A stretch of 64,000 bases of DNA from an uncultured Winogradskyella sp. (GCF_947495255.1 NZ_CANLYI010000005.1:1-64000); one strand, 5' to 3'; positions 45,648 to 55,669 are shown, counted from the first letter of the stretch. Made by a program: numbers and translations. Notes: generated by a model not told the origin, from the sequence alone.

Positions 45648-46967
45648 ATGAAAAACTATTTTATGGCTTTGGCTTCTTTGTTGTTTATTAGCCATCAGGC
45701 TATAGCACAAAAAGTTGAATTTGAAGAATTTGATTTAGACAATGGGCTTCACGTTATTATGCACAAAGACAACACAGCACCAGTTGTTATTACATCTGTG
45801 ATGTATGATGTAGGAGGAAAAGATGGCGATAGAGAACGTACTGGTTTTGCACACTTTTTTGAACACCTTTTATTTGAAGGTTCTGAGAATATTGGGCGAG
45901 GAGAATTTATGAAAATAATTCCTGCAAATGGAGGGACATTTAACGCTAATACGTCTCAAGACAGAACTTATTATTATGAAATATTTCCATCTAACAAATT
46001 AGAATTAGGCTTATGGTTAGAGTCAGAACGTATGTTACATCCTGTTATTGATCAAATTGGTGTAGATACACAGAACGAAGTTGTTAAAGAAGAAAAACGT
46101 CAGAGTATGGATAATAGACCTTACGGTGGTCTAATAAAAGCTATTGGCGAAAATCTTTTTAGCGCACATCCTTACAAAGACCAAAATATTGGTTTAATGG
46201 AGCATTTAGATGCCGCTACTTTGGAGGAGTTTAATGCCTTTTTTGATACGTATTATGTACCTAATAACGCGGTTTTAGTTGTAGCAGGTGATATTGATTA
46301 TGCTAAGACTAAGGCCATGGTAACGGATTATTTTAGTGCCGTAAAAAAAGGGCCAGAAGTTGTTCGTGATTTTCCAATGGAAACTCCAATCACAGAAACT
46401 AAAAAAGCTGTTGCTTACGATAAGAATATTCAGATTCCTGCAATCATTGCAGCATATAGATTACCTGGTCAATCAACAAGGGAAGCTTATGTGTTAGATA
46501 TGATTTCTAGTTATTTAAGTGGAGGGAAAAGTTCGGTACTTTATAAAAAATTAATTGATGAGAAAAAAGAAGCTTTAACAGTACAAGCAGTAAATATAGG
46601 ACAAGTAGATTATAATATTTTCGCATTATTTGCCTTACCAATTGGTGATGTTAGTTTAGATACTTTGTTAGCAGATATGGATGAAGAAATTGTTAAAATG
46701 CAAAACGAATTAATAAGTGAGCGTGATTACGAAAAATTATTAAATCAATTTGAAAATGATTTTGTAAGTTCTAACTCTAGTGTAGCTGGTATTGCAGGTT
46801 CTTTAGCAACTTATTATTTACTATATGGTGATGTAAATATCATTAATAATCAATTAGATACTTATAGGTCAATCACAAGAGAAGAAATTCAGTCAGTGGC
46901 TAAAAAGTATTTAAATCCTAATCAAAGAGTAGAGGTTCAGTATCTACCAAAAAAAGATGATCAATAA
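45648..46967 (+). CDS. M16 family zinc peptidase, catalytic partner
   Basis: A 439-residue exported protein (signal peptide to IAQ at 19-21). The inverted zinc motif HFFEH is at 69-73 with the distal Glu149 in NEVVKEEKR, the normal 76-residue spacing. M16B peptidases work as pairs with a non-catalytic partner and degrade peptides in the periplasm or at the surface. The partner follows directly. The C-terminal half has the second M16 fold. Confidence 0.94.
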   Translation: MKNYFMALASLLFISHQAIAQKVEFEEFDLDNGLHVIMHKDNTAPVVITSVMYDVGGKDGDRERTGFAHFFEHLLFEGSENIGRGEFMKIIPANGGTFNANTSQDRTYYYEIFPSNKLELGLWLESERMLHPVIDQIGVDTQNEVVKEEKRQSMDNRPYGGLIKAIGENLFSAHPYKDQNIGLMEHLDAATLEEFNAFFDTYYVPNNAVLVVAGDIDYAKTKAMVTDYFSAVKKGPEVVRDFPMETPITETKKAVAYDKNIQIPAIIAAYRLPGQSTREAYVLDMISSYLSGGKSSVLYKKLIDEKKEALTVQAVNIGQVDYNIFALFALPIGDVSLDTLLADMDEEIVKMQNELISERDYEKLLNQFENDFVSSNSSVAGIAGSLATYYLLYGDVNIINNQLDTYRSITREEIQSVAKKYLNPNQRVEVQYLPKKDDQ

Positions 46968-47057
46968 TATGAAACGAGCATGTTCAAAGCATTATCACCT
47001 AACTGTAGGTATAATAGCGAACAGCATGTGTCCATAAAACATAATAGATACAAACAC

Positions 47058-49133
47058 ATGAAAACAGCATTTAACATGAAAAATAAAATAGTAGCGTTTT
47101 TCGCATTATTTATAATGACTATTGGTGCAAGTGCACAAATAGATAGGTCTCAACCACCTGTAGCTGGTCCTGAGCCAGAAATTTCAATTGAAAAACCTCA
47201 GGAATTCGAATTGAAAAATGGTTTAAAAGTTTTAGTTGTAGAAAACCATAAATTACCAAGAGTATCTTATTCACTTAGAATAGACAATCAACCTATTGCA
47301 ACTGGTAAAAAAGCAGGTGTAGAAAGTTTATTAGGAAGTATGTTAGGTAACGGAACAACTTCTATTTCTAAAGATGAATTTAACGAAGAAGTAGATTTTT
47401 TAGGTGCAAACCTAAACTTTGGATTTAGTGGAGGATTTGCTAGCTCATTAACTAAGTATTCTGAAAGAATTTTAGAATTGTTATCTGACGCAGCAATTAA
47501 TCCATTATTAACAGAAGAAGAATTTGAAAAAGAAAAAACAAAATTAATAGAAGGCTTAAAAGCAGATGCGAAAAGTGCTGATGCTATAGCTGGTAGAGTT
47601 GGTTCTGCTTTATCTTATGGAACAAAGCATCCTTATGGAGAATTTGTAACAGAAGAAACTATTAACAATGTATCTTTTGGAGATGCCGTTGCATTTTACC
47701 AAACGTATTTCAATCCTAATAATGCTTATTTAGTTGTTATTGGTGATGTGAATTACAAAGATGTTAAGAAGCAGGTTAAAAAATATTTTAGTGATTGGAC
47801 AAAATCTGTAGATGTAAATTCAGCAGTACCAAATCCAAATCCTAATGTGCAGTACACTCAAATTAACTTTATAGATGTACCAGATGCAACTCAATCTAAC
47901 CTTTCTATTACTAACAATGTTAAATTAAAGATGAGTGATGAAGATTATCACGCAGCTTTAATTACAAACAATATCTTAGGTGGTGGTGGTGAAGGTTATT
48001 TATTTAAAAACTTAAGAGAAGATAAGGGTTATACTTATGGTGCTTATTCTAGATTAGGTAATGATAGATATGGTGCTTCTCGTTTCAATGCGACTGCTAA
48101 AGTTAGAAATGAAGTTACTGATAGTGCTGTTGTTGAGGCTTTAAAAGAAATTAAAAGAATTAGAACAGAGCCTGTAGATGCACAACTTTTAAAAGACGCA
48201 AAGGAAAAGTATATTGGTAATTTTGTAATGGCTTTAGAGCGTCCGCAAACTATTGCTAATTATGCTTTAAACATTAAATTAAACAACTTACCAGAAGATT
48301 TTTACTCTACGTATTTACAGAAAATTAAGGATGTTACAGTTGAGGATGTTAAGCGTGTAGCTAATAAATATTTTCAAGCAGATAACTTAAGAATTATTGT
48401 AGTTGGTAATGGCTCAGAAGTACTAGAAAATTTAGAGAAAACAGGGATTCCTATTATGTATTTTGATACCTATGCTAATAAAGCAGCGAAGCCTAAGTTT
48501 GAAGTGAAATTACCAGAAGGTGTGAATGCTAATTCTGTACTTTCTAAATATTTTGAAGCTATTGGTGGAAAAGATAAGGTAGAAGCTTTAAATTCAATTT
48601 TATTAAAGTATGAAGCTAGTGTACAGGGATCTGCAGTTATTAGTGAAGAAAAGAGAATGGATGGCAAATTAGTACAGACAATCTCTATGAACGGAAATGC
48701 AATGATGACCGTTTTAACTACTCAAGATGTTGTAACTATGAATAAAAATCCACTTCCAGAAAATATGGCTAATGACATGAAGCCATTAGGAGGTTTATTC
48801 ACAGAATTGAATCTTTTAAACTCTGAATCAGCTAAAATTACTGGCATAGAGAAAGTGGACGATAAAGAAGCTTACAAGGTTCAGTTTCCTGGTGAAGCTA
48901 TTTCATTAACTTTCTTCTATGATGTAGAAACAGGTTTAAAAGTTAAAGAAGTTCAAACAACTTCTATGCAAGGACAAACTCAAACTCAAGAAACATTTTT
49001 AAAGGATTACCAAGAGTTTGATGGAATTAAATTTCCAGGTACTAGAGAAGGTTCTCAAATGGGACAACTTGTTGTATTTAAGTTGTTAGAAGCAAAATTA
49101 AATGAAGGTGTAACTGAAGCTGATTTTAAATAA
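47058..49133 (+). CDS. M16 family peptidase-like protein, non-catalytic partner with C-terminal LolA-like domain
   Basis: From ATG 47058 it has 691 residues. An ATG at 46980 would place 26 polar residues in front of the signal peptide (KNKIVAFFALFIMTIGASAQ), so the inner start is preferred; ATG 47076 is also possible. The M16 domains (to about 485) lack HxxEH at the expected place (LLGSMLGNGTTS) but keep NLREDKGYTYGAYS, which supplies the Arg/Tyr pair for the catalytic partner. The C-terminal 190 residues (YFEAIGGKDKVEAL onward) resemble a LolA-like outer-membrane-protein-binding fold. A 90-base gap separates it from the catalytic gene. Confidence 0.9.
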   Translation: MKTAFNMKNKIVAFFALFIMTIGASAQIDRSQPPVAGPEPEISIEKPQEFELKNGLKVLVVENHKLPRVSYSLRIDNQPIATGKKAGVESLLGSMLGNGTTSISKDEFNEEVDFLGANLNFGFSGGFASSLTKYSERILELLSDAAINPLLTEEEFEKEKTKLIEGLKADAKSADAIAGRVGSALSYGTKHPYGEFVTEETINNVSFGDAVAFYQTYFNPNNAYLVVIGDVNYKDVKKQVKKYFSDWTKSVDVNSAVPNPNPNVQYTQINFIDVPDATQSNLSITNNVKLKMSDEDYHAALITNNILGGGGEGYLFKNLREDKGYTYGAYSRLGNDRYGASRFNATAKVRNEVTDSAVVEALKEIKRIRTEPVDAQLLKDAKEKYIGNFVMALERPQTIANYALNIKLNNLPEDFYSTYLQKIKDVTVEDVKRVANKYFQADNLRIIVVGNGSEVLENLEKTGIPIMYFDTYANKAAKPKFEVKLPEGVNANSVLSKYFEAIGGKDKVEALNSILLKYEASVQGSAVISEEKRMDGKLVQTISMNGNAMMTVLTTQDVVTMNKNPLPENMANDMKPLGGLFTELNLLNSESAKITGIEKVDDKEAYKVQFPGEAISLTFFYDVETGLKVKEVQTTSMQGQTQTQETFLKDYQEFDGIKFPGTREGSQMGQLVVFKLLEAKLNEGVTEADFK

Positions 49134-49156
49134 AGTCAACTTATCACTATAAAACT

Positions 49157-49188
49157 AAGACCGAAGTGAAAGCTTCGGTCTTTTTTTA
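49157..49188 (+). terminator. Terminator after the M16 operon
   Basis: AGACCGAAG pairs with CTTCGGTCT over a 6-base loop, followed by a T-run that reaches the 3' end of the convergent DMT transporter gene. Confidence 0.9.
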
Positions 49189-50064
49189 TACATTTCTTTT
49201 ATGCGCTAAGAAAACACCTAGGAGAATGAGCAGTGATGCAAAAAATTGTAATACACTAAACGATTCACCATCTAAAACACCCCAAATTAATGCAACTATA
49301 GGCATTATATAAGTTACTGAAGAGGCAAAGACAGGAGTTGACATTTGTACCAATCTAAAGAATAAAATTTTAGCTAAGGCTGTACCAAAAACAGCTAAAA
49401 CAGTAATATACATAAGTGCTTTTGGCAAAGCCGGATTACTAAATGTTTCGGTAGTAAAGAAATCGCTAAAGAAAAGAACAATAAGTGCTGGAATAACTAT
49501 AAATACATAATTACCAGTCGCAATAGCTAAGGGTTTTACATCTTGTAAATACCGTTTTATAATATTTACATTAGCAGCATACATTAATGTTGACGCAATA
49601 ACAAAACCTGCATATAAATAATTCTGATTTGGGTTTAATTCAGAACCCTTTAGTATTAAAATTGCAGTTCCAATAAAGCCAATGATTACGCCTAAAACTT
49701 GTCGTTTGTTAGACGCAATTTTAAATACAGTAAAACCTAGTAATATTGTATTTAAGGGAACAAGAGAGTTTAAGACCGAAGTAACAGCGCTATCAATTTC
49801 GGTTTCTGCTATAGCAAAGAAAAATGCAGGAATAAAGGAGCCTAAAAGTGCAGAAATCAGCAACCATTTCCATTTAGATTTAGGTATGGTTTTTAATTTA
49901 TTAAAACCAAAAGCTAAAAGCAGTATACCTGTAATGAGGGTTCTAAGTGCACCGAGTTGATAAGGTGTTAGTCCTAGAAGTGATTTCTTAATTAAGATAA
50001 ATGAGCTTCCCCAAATAATGGATAGCACAATTAAATAAATCCACTTAATGTTTGGGTTTTTCAT
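49186..50064 (-). CDS. DMT family transporter (EamA domains)
   Basis: A 292-residue inner-membrane protein with ten hydrophobic helices in two EamA repeats; IVLSIIWGSSFILIKKSL at the N-terminus and PALIVLFFSDFF in the middle are typical. It is an exporter or importer of small metabolites; the substrate is unknown. A TATTTTTG box on the minus strand (50138-50145) lies upstream. Confidence 0.92.
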   Translation of the reverse strand: MKNPNIKWIYLIVLSIIWGSSFILIKKSLLGLTPYQLGALRTLITGILLLAFGFNKLKTIPKSKWKWLLISALLGSFIPAFFFAIAETEIDSAVTSVLNSLVPLNTILLGFTVFKIASNKRQVLGVIIGFIGTAILILKGSELNPNQNYLYAGFVIASTLMYAANVNIIKRYLQDVKPLAIATGNYVFIVIPALIVLFFSDFFTTETFSNPALPKALMYITVLAVFGTALAKILFFRLVQMSTPVFASSVTYIMPIVALIWGVLDGESFSVLQFFASLLILLGVFLAHKRNV

Positions 50065-50161
50065 AAGAAACAGGGCTCAATTAATCACAAAATTCGTTAA
50101 TTATCTCACAAGATTCGTCAATATTTACTAGATTTATCAAAAATATTAATAGTTTAAATCT

Positions 50162-50701
50162 ATGAACACATTAAAAACATTAAGTATAGTTGCCATAATG
50201 GCTTTGGTTTTTACATCTTGTAAGAATGAATCGCAGCCAGAAGTTAAAACTGTAGACGTAGAAGTTGCAGCTAAGGATGTGGCTTCAACTTTAGATCCAA
50301 ATGCAACCTATGCTAAAGTAGAGTTTGGTATTGAAGGTATGACTTGTGCAATGGGTTGTGCAAAAACCATTGAGAAAAAAATGGCTAAAATGGATGGTGT
50401 AAAATCTGCAAAAGTAGATTTTGACAAACGTTTAGCGATGGTAGAGTATGATGAAGCTAAGGTTACTCCAAAGTCTTTAGAAGAAACAGTTGGTAAAGTA
50501 GCTGATACTTACAAAGTAAAAGATATGCACAAGGTTGATGCCTTTGGTGCACATGGAGATAAAAAAGCATGTTGTGCTAATAAGACTGAGGCTGAAAAGA
50601 AAGCTTGTAAAGAAAGTTGTGCAAATAAAACGGATGCTGAAAAGAAAGCTTGCAAAGAAGATTGCAAAGAGAAATGCTGTAGTGGTGAAAAGAAAGCTTA
50701 A
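50162..50701 (+). CDS. HMA-domain lipoprotein with Cys-rich metallothionein-like tail
   Basis: A 179-residue lipoprotein (lipobox VFTSC, Cys20). A heavy-metal-associated domain (about 51-118) carries the variant motif MTCAMGC with Cys62 and Cys66 (CxxxC instead of CxxC). The tail (137-173) has eight Cys in KACC, KACKESC, KACKEDC and KCC within two imperfect copies of an ANKTxAEKKACKExC repeat. This suggests binding of Cu+ or another soft metal outside the cytoplasm. No copper ATPase or regulator is adjacent. A terminator follows. Confidence 0.87.
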   Translation: MNTLKTLSIVAIMALVFTSCKNESQPEVKTVDVEVAAKDVASTLDPNATYAKVEFGIEGMTCAMGCAKTIEKKMAKMDGVKSAKVDFDKRLAMVEYDEAKVTPKSLEETVGKVADTYKVKDMHKVDAFGAHGDKKACCANKTEAEKKACKESCANKTDAEKKACKEDCKEKCCSGEKKA

Positions 50702-50716
50702 ATAAATAGAATACAT

Positions 50717-50750
50717 AAAAAAAAGCTATCCGAAAGGGTAGCTTTTTTTT
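50717..50750 (+). terminator. Terminator after the HMA lipoprotein gene
   Basis: AAAAGCTATCC pairs with GGGTAGCTTTT (one G-T pair) over GAAA, with flanking A- and T-runs; convergent genes. Confidence 0.85.
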
Positions 50751-50775
50751 GTTTATATGCTTAAATGTATGGTTC

Positions 50776-51144
50776 TTAAACTTGAAATAGAATAACTGAA
50801 ATTGCTATACATCCTAAAGGTATAATCCATAATAAGTACATTGATAGGCTGCTTCGTTTAGACTTCGCGTTAAGAATTGTTCTTTTCTTTCCGTTGTAGC
50901 GCAGCCAATTCATAAATACAATAAGAAAGGATAATAATGTCATTAATACCCAAAATTTTGTGTCAGACATTATTTGCATTTTCATTTGTTTGGCAAATGC
51001 TAAGAAGAATGCTGCTAGAGCGAATGCTATGGAGAGTTTAAGCAGGTTAATATAAAGTAATGCAACTTTGATACTTCGTTTGCCTAAAGCCTTCTTGTAG
51101 TGATTAAAGATGGTTATATAAAATTCGTCAAAAAGTGAACCCAT
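50776..51144 (-). CDS. Small membrane protein, unknown
   Basis: A 122-residue protein with three hydrophobic segments (about 32-50, 63-80 and 103-120) separated by Lys/Arg-rich loops (NGKKRTILNAKSKRSS). I do not recognise the family. It has the same direction as the DUF5689 lipoprotein gene, but a strong terminator hairpin lies between them. Confidence 0.7.
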   Translation of the reverse strand: MGSLFDEFYITIFNHYKKALGKRSIKVALLYINLLKLSIAFALAAFFLAFAKQMKMQIMSDTKFWVLMTLLSFLIVFMNWLRYNGKKRTILNAKSKRSSLSMYLLWIIPLGCIAISVILFQV

Positions 51145-51163
51145 TTAAATCTGATATTAAAAA

Positions 51164-51199
51164 ACAAAACCTGCTGATTTACAAATCAGCAGGTTTTGT
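51164..51199 (-). terminator. Terminator after the TonB receptor-DUF5689 operon
   Basis: ACAAAACCTGCTGAT pairs with ATCAGCAGGTTTTGT, a 15-bp stem, followed on the minus strand by TTTTTTAA. Confidence 0.88.
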
Positions 51200-51216
51200 G
51201 TAAAAGTTATTAATAA

Positions 51217-52662
51217 TTAGTTTTCTGCTAATATTTTATAATTATCTATTTCAAATGTTCCGTCAATATCTCCACTTGAAGGAAAACCACCAATATATTT
51301 AAAAGCAATATAAGCTGAACCAGAATAAGAACTTAAGTTAACTAAGCCAGAATCAAACCATTCTTGATAGTTTTCATCATCACCTACTACTGCTGCAGGA
51401 AGTGCAGTCCAAGTAGCTGTAGCAATATTTGCAGTAGTTCCATCCCAATCCGTAGATATTAAAACTTCTAATTCACTATTATCAGAAAAACTGTTTGAAG
51501 ATTGGAAGTTTAAAAACTCTAAACCTTGTGCATCTAAATCAAGAACAGGACTAATTAACCAAGCAATATTAACATCTGTACTAGAGTTGTAAGCTCCCAT
51601 TGAAGCAATTGTGTTTCCTGGTCCAGGATTTCCTGAATCTGTAGTTGATAAAGCTCTCCAGTTGTATGTTCCCACTTCAGCAAAAGAAGTCCAACCATTA
51701 CTAGAAATTGCAGAACCAGTTGGCATACCTTCAAAATCTTCTTCAAAAATAGTGTTAAAATCACCTATGTCTAATAAAGAACATCTTTCACCATCCATGT
51801 TTACATCATCAGTAGAGTTTAATGCTAATATTAAACTTGCTCCATCAAAAGTTTTACTTACTACAGCAGTTATAGAGCCATTTCCAGTAGGTAATAATTC
51901 ATACTTAAAACTTGAAAACGCACTAGTCTCTAATTGAAACTCTGTATAATTAAATCCACCACAACTCTGCAGAGTTCTTTGAGTATCGTATTGTTGTATT
52001 GGGTCAAAATAACGTAACCCGTTTAGGTTATCTGTAAATTCAACATTGTCAACAGTTACCAAAACACCAACATGTGAATTTGATATTTCAGAAAAAGTAA
52101 CAGTTAAAGGTGTCATTTCTGATGTTTCAGTGGATCTTAAAACACCTGAAGCTACTTGAATATCATTTAAGCTAGTCACAGTTGTACCATATTGGTCAGT
52201 CTCTGTTCCGCCACCTATTGTGATAACGCCATTTCCAACTCTTTCTTCTCCGATATATAAGTTTTTTAAATTTACATAAACTTCTCTTCCAATATTAAAT
52301 TGGTTGTAAGTATCTACTTGGTTTAGAATAATTTTTAATCCTGATGTTGGGTTAGAAGGACTATCTTGAATATAAAATTCTTTAAAGAAGTTTCCTGTAA
52401 AATCAGAAGATGACACATAACCTTTTACATAGATATTGGTATCTACAGGGTCAATAAATTCTCCTTCTGTATACATTCCTTTAACATCAGCAAAACTAAC
52501 TTCATTAGCAGTTGGGTCAGCTAATAGAGCTTGTAAGGCTAGATTCTCTTCTTGACCTAAGCTACTAGGCACTGTATAGTCATCATCTTGCACACAAGAT
52601 GTAATGGCCAATGAAGCCACTAAGACTAAAGTTAATTTTAAAAATTTAATCGATTTATTCAT
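51217..52662 (-). CDS. DUF5689 / choice-of-anchor J surface lipoprotein
   Basis: From ATG 52662 it has 481 residues and a lipoprotein signal (MNKSIKFLKLTLVLVASLAITSC); a longer open frame to 52710 adds polar residues without sense. A DUF5689 domain (about 50-300) contains KGYVSSSDFTGNFFKEFYIQ, an OB-like segment. The C-terminal half begins FEEDFEGMPTGS and ends GTFEIDNYKILAEN, a choice-of-anchor J type fold. It lies 80 bases after the TonB receptor gene and probably acts as the surface binding partner. In other flavobacteria such proteins occur with TonB receptors and EEP nucleases, as here. Confidence 0.82.
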   Translation of the reverse strand: MNKSIKFLKLTLVLVASLAITSCVQDDDYTVPSSLGQEENLALQALLADPTANEVSFADVKGMYTEGEFIDPVDTNIYVKGYVSSSDFTGNFFKEFYIQDSPSNPTSGLKIILNQVDTYNQFNIGREVYVNLKNLYIGEERVGNGVITIGGGTETDQYGTTVTSLNDIQVASGVLRSTETSEMTPLTVTFSEISNSHVGVLVTVDNVEFTDNLNGLRYFDPIQQYDTQRTLQSCGGFNYTEFQLETSAFSSFKYELLPTGNGSITAVVSKTFDGASLILALNSTDDVNMDGERCSLLDIGDFNTIFEEDFEGMPTGSAISSNGWTSFAEVGTYNWRALSTTDSGNPGPGNTIASMGAYNSSTDVNIAWLISPVLDLDAQGLEFLNFQSSNSFSDNSELEVLISTDWDGTTANIATATWTALPAAVVGDDENYQEWFDSGLVNLSSYSGSAYIAFKYIGGFPSSGDIDGTFEIDNYKILAEN

Positions 52663-52742
52663 AGCTTTTTTGTTTATAATTATTGAATTCATGAATGTTG
52701 AACATTCCATAATTGTAATATTATTTATTAATTTCTCTTTTT

Positions 52743-55532
52743 TTAGAATCTAAGATACACATTTAGAAAATAGTTTGCGCCACGACCGTACCAATATTTA
52801 GGTCCGAATCTACGTTTAGATAAGCTTGCATCTTCTTGTAGCTCTCTGTAGTTAGCATTTCTACCTTGTTCAAAACCACCTGTTTTATACTCTTTGTCTA
52901 ATAAGTTTCCAACACTTGCAAAAAAGCCAATGTATTTGTTATCTATTTTCCAAGATTTACCACCAACTAAGTTTACTACCATATAGCTACCAAACTCTTC
53001 TTGCTTTAACAATGACCTTGCTACGTCTTGATCGTAATCATTAAACGGTAAGCCATCGGTAGGTTCTAAATAAAAGTTTTCAGTTCTAAGAATAGGACTA
53101 ACATCAAGATATGTGTTAGAGAAGAAGTTAGCTGTAGCTCCAAACCACCAATAATTAGGGTCTCTATATTCAAAACCAACAGAGTAAGCTGTTTGTGGTC
53201 CACCTGCTATTTTGTAATTTTTTAGATTAGCTTCTCCATAGTTAGAAACATCACTATTAGATGAAACATATAGGTTTGGATTATTGTCATAAGTATATTG
53301 ACCAACAGAAGCTGCACCTTTTAATTTAATAGTTGGTGTTACTTGTGCTTCAATACCAAATTCTCCTCCAATGTGCCTTTTGTCAACACCTTGTAAAACT
53401 TCAGATACTAATGCATTTGTTTCAATTACACCATCATCAGTAGTAAAACCACCGATACCATCAGCATAATAAAAAGATGTTTCGTTAGCATCTTCTATTT
53501 TTGTGTAAAACCCAGTTAATTTAGCTTTTACAATAGGAGATCTAAAAATATAACTAGCATCAAAAGACGTTATTTTCTCTTCTGTAATTTCTTCACCAGT
53601 AACAGATACACCGTTTACAATCCCGACATAATCATTATTTGCCCTAGAGTTTGTGTAAGTGTTTCTTAATGAAGGCGCTTTAGTAAGATAACCAGCATTA
53701 ATATCTAATAAATGCTTTCCAGTAATTTTATAAGTAAAGCCGGCTTTTACTCCAACACCAGTAAATTCTAATTTATCCCCTTTTCCTAGAGAGTTACCTG
53801 CATTTGCTTCATTGTCATAAAGACCCTCTCTTTGGTAATCTGTTTTGGCAACGTTAGCAGCTAAGAAAAAGTCAACTTTGTTATATTTAAACTGAGCTTG
53901 AGCAAAACCAGAGATTTCGTTGGCATATAAATTATAGTTATATCTAAACTTATCTCCTTCATATGCTGTACGGTTTGGATTAGATAAATCAAATTGAAAC
54001 CCATCAAAAGAATCCACATTTAAAATACCAGTTGTGCTTCCTAATAAATCAATGATTTGAGCGAAATTTTCAGAATCTAATTTCTTATAATTAATACTAC
54101 CATTAAGAATTATATTTTCATTTAATTCAGTAGTGAAAATAGTATTTACAGTAAGTTGTTTGTCATCATTTCTGTCTTCATACAATGCATAAGCTGCATT
54201 AAGGCCACCTGTATTATTGTTAAGGTTGGCAGTAATAATGTTCTCCCAATCAATCTGACCATCGTTAATGAATTCTTGTTCAGCTAAATATGCACCAGCA
54301 TAATCAGGGCCATCAGTATCTGCTAAGAAATAACTTGGCAAGTCTTGATAATATGAAGGACTAGGGTTTGCGCCACCAGGATAATCTAAACGACTGTTTC
54401 CTATTTTACCAAATTGATAACCAACATTTGTGTTTAAACTTGTTTTAGAAGAAATATCCCAATAATGGTTTAACATTAAAATAGGCTCTTCAACTTCTTT
54501 GATACGAGAATTACGTTTTTCACCATCTAACCAACCCCAATATTCGTTGTATTTAATACCTTTAAGGTCATATACTTCTTGAGTGTTTGGTGAAGATTTA
54601 CCTCTTCTGTTAGGCGTGTATATTGAAGTAAAATTAACACTATGTTTATCATTAATTTTCTTTTCTATCGAAGCAAAAAATGAGTTTGAATCATATAAAC
54701 TAGCATCTTGGTAACCTTCTTCTCCCCAGCGTCTTCCTATCATAAATACATAAGACCATCCACCTTCTGTTAAGCCAGAGGCATAACTGGCCATTGCTCT
54801 ATTAGTATAACTTCTGTTAGATGAAGAGTAAGTAATACGACCACCTTTTCTATAGCTAGATGCTCTAGTATTAATATTAGAAGTTCCTAAGATACCACCA
54901 AAGTTATATTCTGAAGGCGTTAAACCAGTAGTTAAAACTTGATTACGCATTACATCATTTAATCCTCCCCAATTACTCCATTGTGGTCTACCATTATAGA
55001 GTTTGTTCATTTGGATTCCATTAATTAAAACAGTTCCATTGTCAGAATCTAATCCTCTTACTTTAAAGAATGAAGAACTAAATTCAAAAGCAGCTGTTCT
55101 TTGAAAAACGTCTAATGAAGAAGACAATAAGCCAGAAATATTATCTGCGCCACTTGTGTCATCATTAAGTTCATCATCAGAAAGTGAAATAGTAAACAAA
55201 TCTGCATCATCTGTAATATCAATATCTAAGGTCATGTCTGCAATGTTTACAGTCTTACCTTCGTTGACAACAATAGGGTAACGTTTTGTTACGTAGCCTG
55301 TTTTAGAAATTTTTAAAACTTGCTCTCCTAAAGGTACATTACTAGAAAAAATAAACTCACCCAAACCATCTGTTAAGGTTGCTTGTTGCGTTTCTTCAAT
55401 AGTTATTGTAACATCCGGAATTGGTTCTAAAGTAACCGCGTCTCTTACGCTACCTTTAATAATGGTGTTTTGAGCCATCATTGTAAAGGAAGAAAGAACT
55501 CCAAATAATAAAATAAATAAACTTTTTTTCAT
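52743..55532 (-). CDS. TonB-dependent receptor paired with DUF5689 lipoprotein
   Basis: A 929-residue outer-membrane receptor: signal peptide MKKSLFILLFGVLSSFTMMAQ, carboxypeptidase-regulatory-like domain (about 22-110), plug with FFKVRGLDSDNGTVLING and GGILGTSNINTRAS, and a barrel ending YFLNVYLRF with terminal Phe. The ligand is unknown; the neighbours (DUF5689 lipoprotein, exported EEP nuclease) suggest nucleic-acid fragments or phosphodiesters. It shares a divergent promoter region with the nuclease gene. Confidence 0.92.
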   Translation of the reverse strand: MKKSLFILLFGVLSSFTMMAQNTIIKGSVRDAVTLEPIPDVTITIEETQQATLTDGLGEFIFSSNVPLGEQVLKISKTGYVTKRYPIVVNEGKTVNIADMTLDIDITDDADLFTISLSDDELNDDTSGADNISGLLSSSLDVFQRTAAFEFSSSFFKVRGLDSDNGTVLINGIQMNKLYNGRPQWSNWGGLNDVMRNQVLTTGLTPSEYNFGGILGTSNINTRASSYRKGGRITYSSSNRSYTNRAMASYASGLTEGGWSYVFMIGRRWGEEGYQDASLYDSNSFFASIEKKINDKHSVNFTSIYTPNRRGKSSPNTQEVYDLKGIKYNEYWGWLDGEKRNSRIKEVEEPILMLNHYWDISSKTSLNTNVGYQFGKIGNSRLDYPGGANPSPSYYQDLPSYFLADTDGPDYAGAYLAEQEFINDGQIDWENIITANLNNNTGGLNAAYALYEDRNDDKQLTVNTIFTTELNENIILNGSINYKKLDSENFAQIIDLLGSTTGILNVDSFDGFQFDLSNPNRTAYEGDKFRYNYNLYANEISGFAQAQFKYNKVDFFLAANVAKTDYQREGLYDNEANAGNSLGKGDKLEFTGVGVKAGFTYKITGKHLLDINAGYLTKAPSLRNTYTNSRANNDYVGIVNGVSVTGEEITEEKITSFDASYIFRSPIVKAKLTGFYTKIEDANETSFYYADGIGGFTTDDGVIETNALVSEVLQGVDKRHIGGEFGIEAQVTPTIKLKGAASVGQYTYDNNPNLYVSSNSDVSNYGEANLKNYKIAGGPQTAYSVGFEYRDPNYWWFGATANFFSNTYLDVSPILRTENFYLEPTDGLPFNDYDQDVARSLLKQEEFGSYMVVNLVGGKSWKIDNKYIGFFASVGNLLDKEYKTGGFEQGRNANYRELQEDASLSKRRFGPKYWYGRGANYFLNVYLRF

Positions 55533-55588
55533 ACTCGATTTTAAAGTTAATAGTCTTTGTAGATTAAATAATAGTTATTTAGGGCTTG

Positions 55589-55624
55589 CAAATTTACATT
55601 ATTTATAATAAATATATACTTTTG
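55589..55624. promoter_or_regulatory. Divergent promoters between TonB receptor and exported nuclease
   Basis: Plus strand: TACTTTTG (55617-55624), 45 bases before the nuclease start, with TTTA 20 bases upstream. Minus strand: TAAATTTG (55589-55596), 56 bases before the receptor start. Both are perfect TAnnTTTG and lie close enough to allow joint control. Confidence 0.45.
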
Positions 55625-55669
55625 GCTCAAGATTTGTAATGCAATTAATGTTAACATAACATACGCTAA

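Noticed and set aside
46980-47057. ATG 46980 as start of the second M16 protein
   Set aside because: It would put 26 polar residues before the signal peptide; ATG 47058 gives a normal exported protein.
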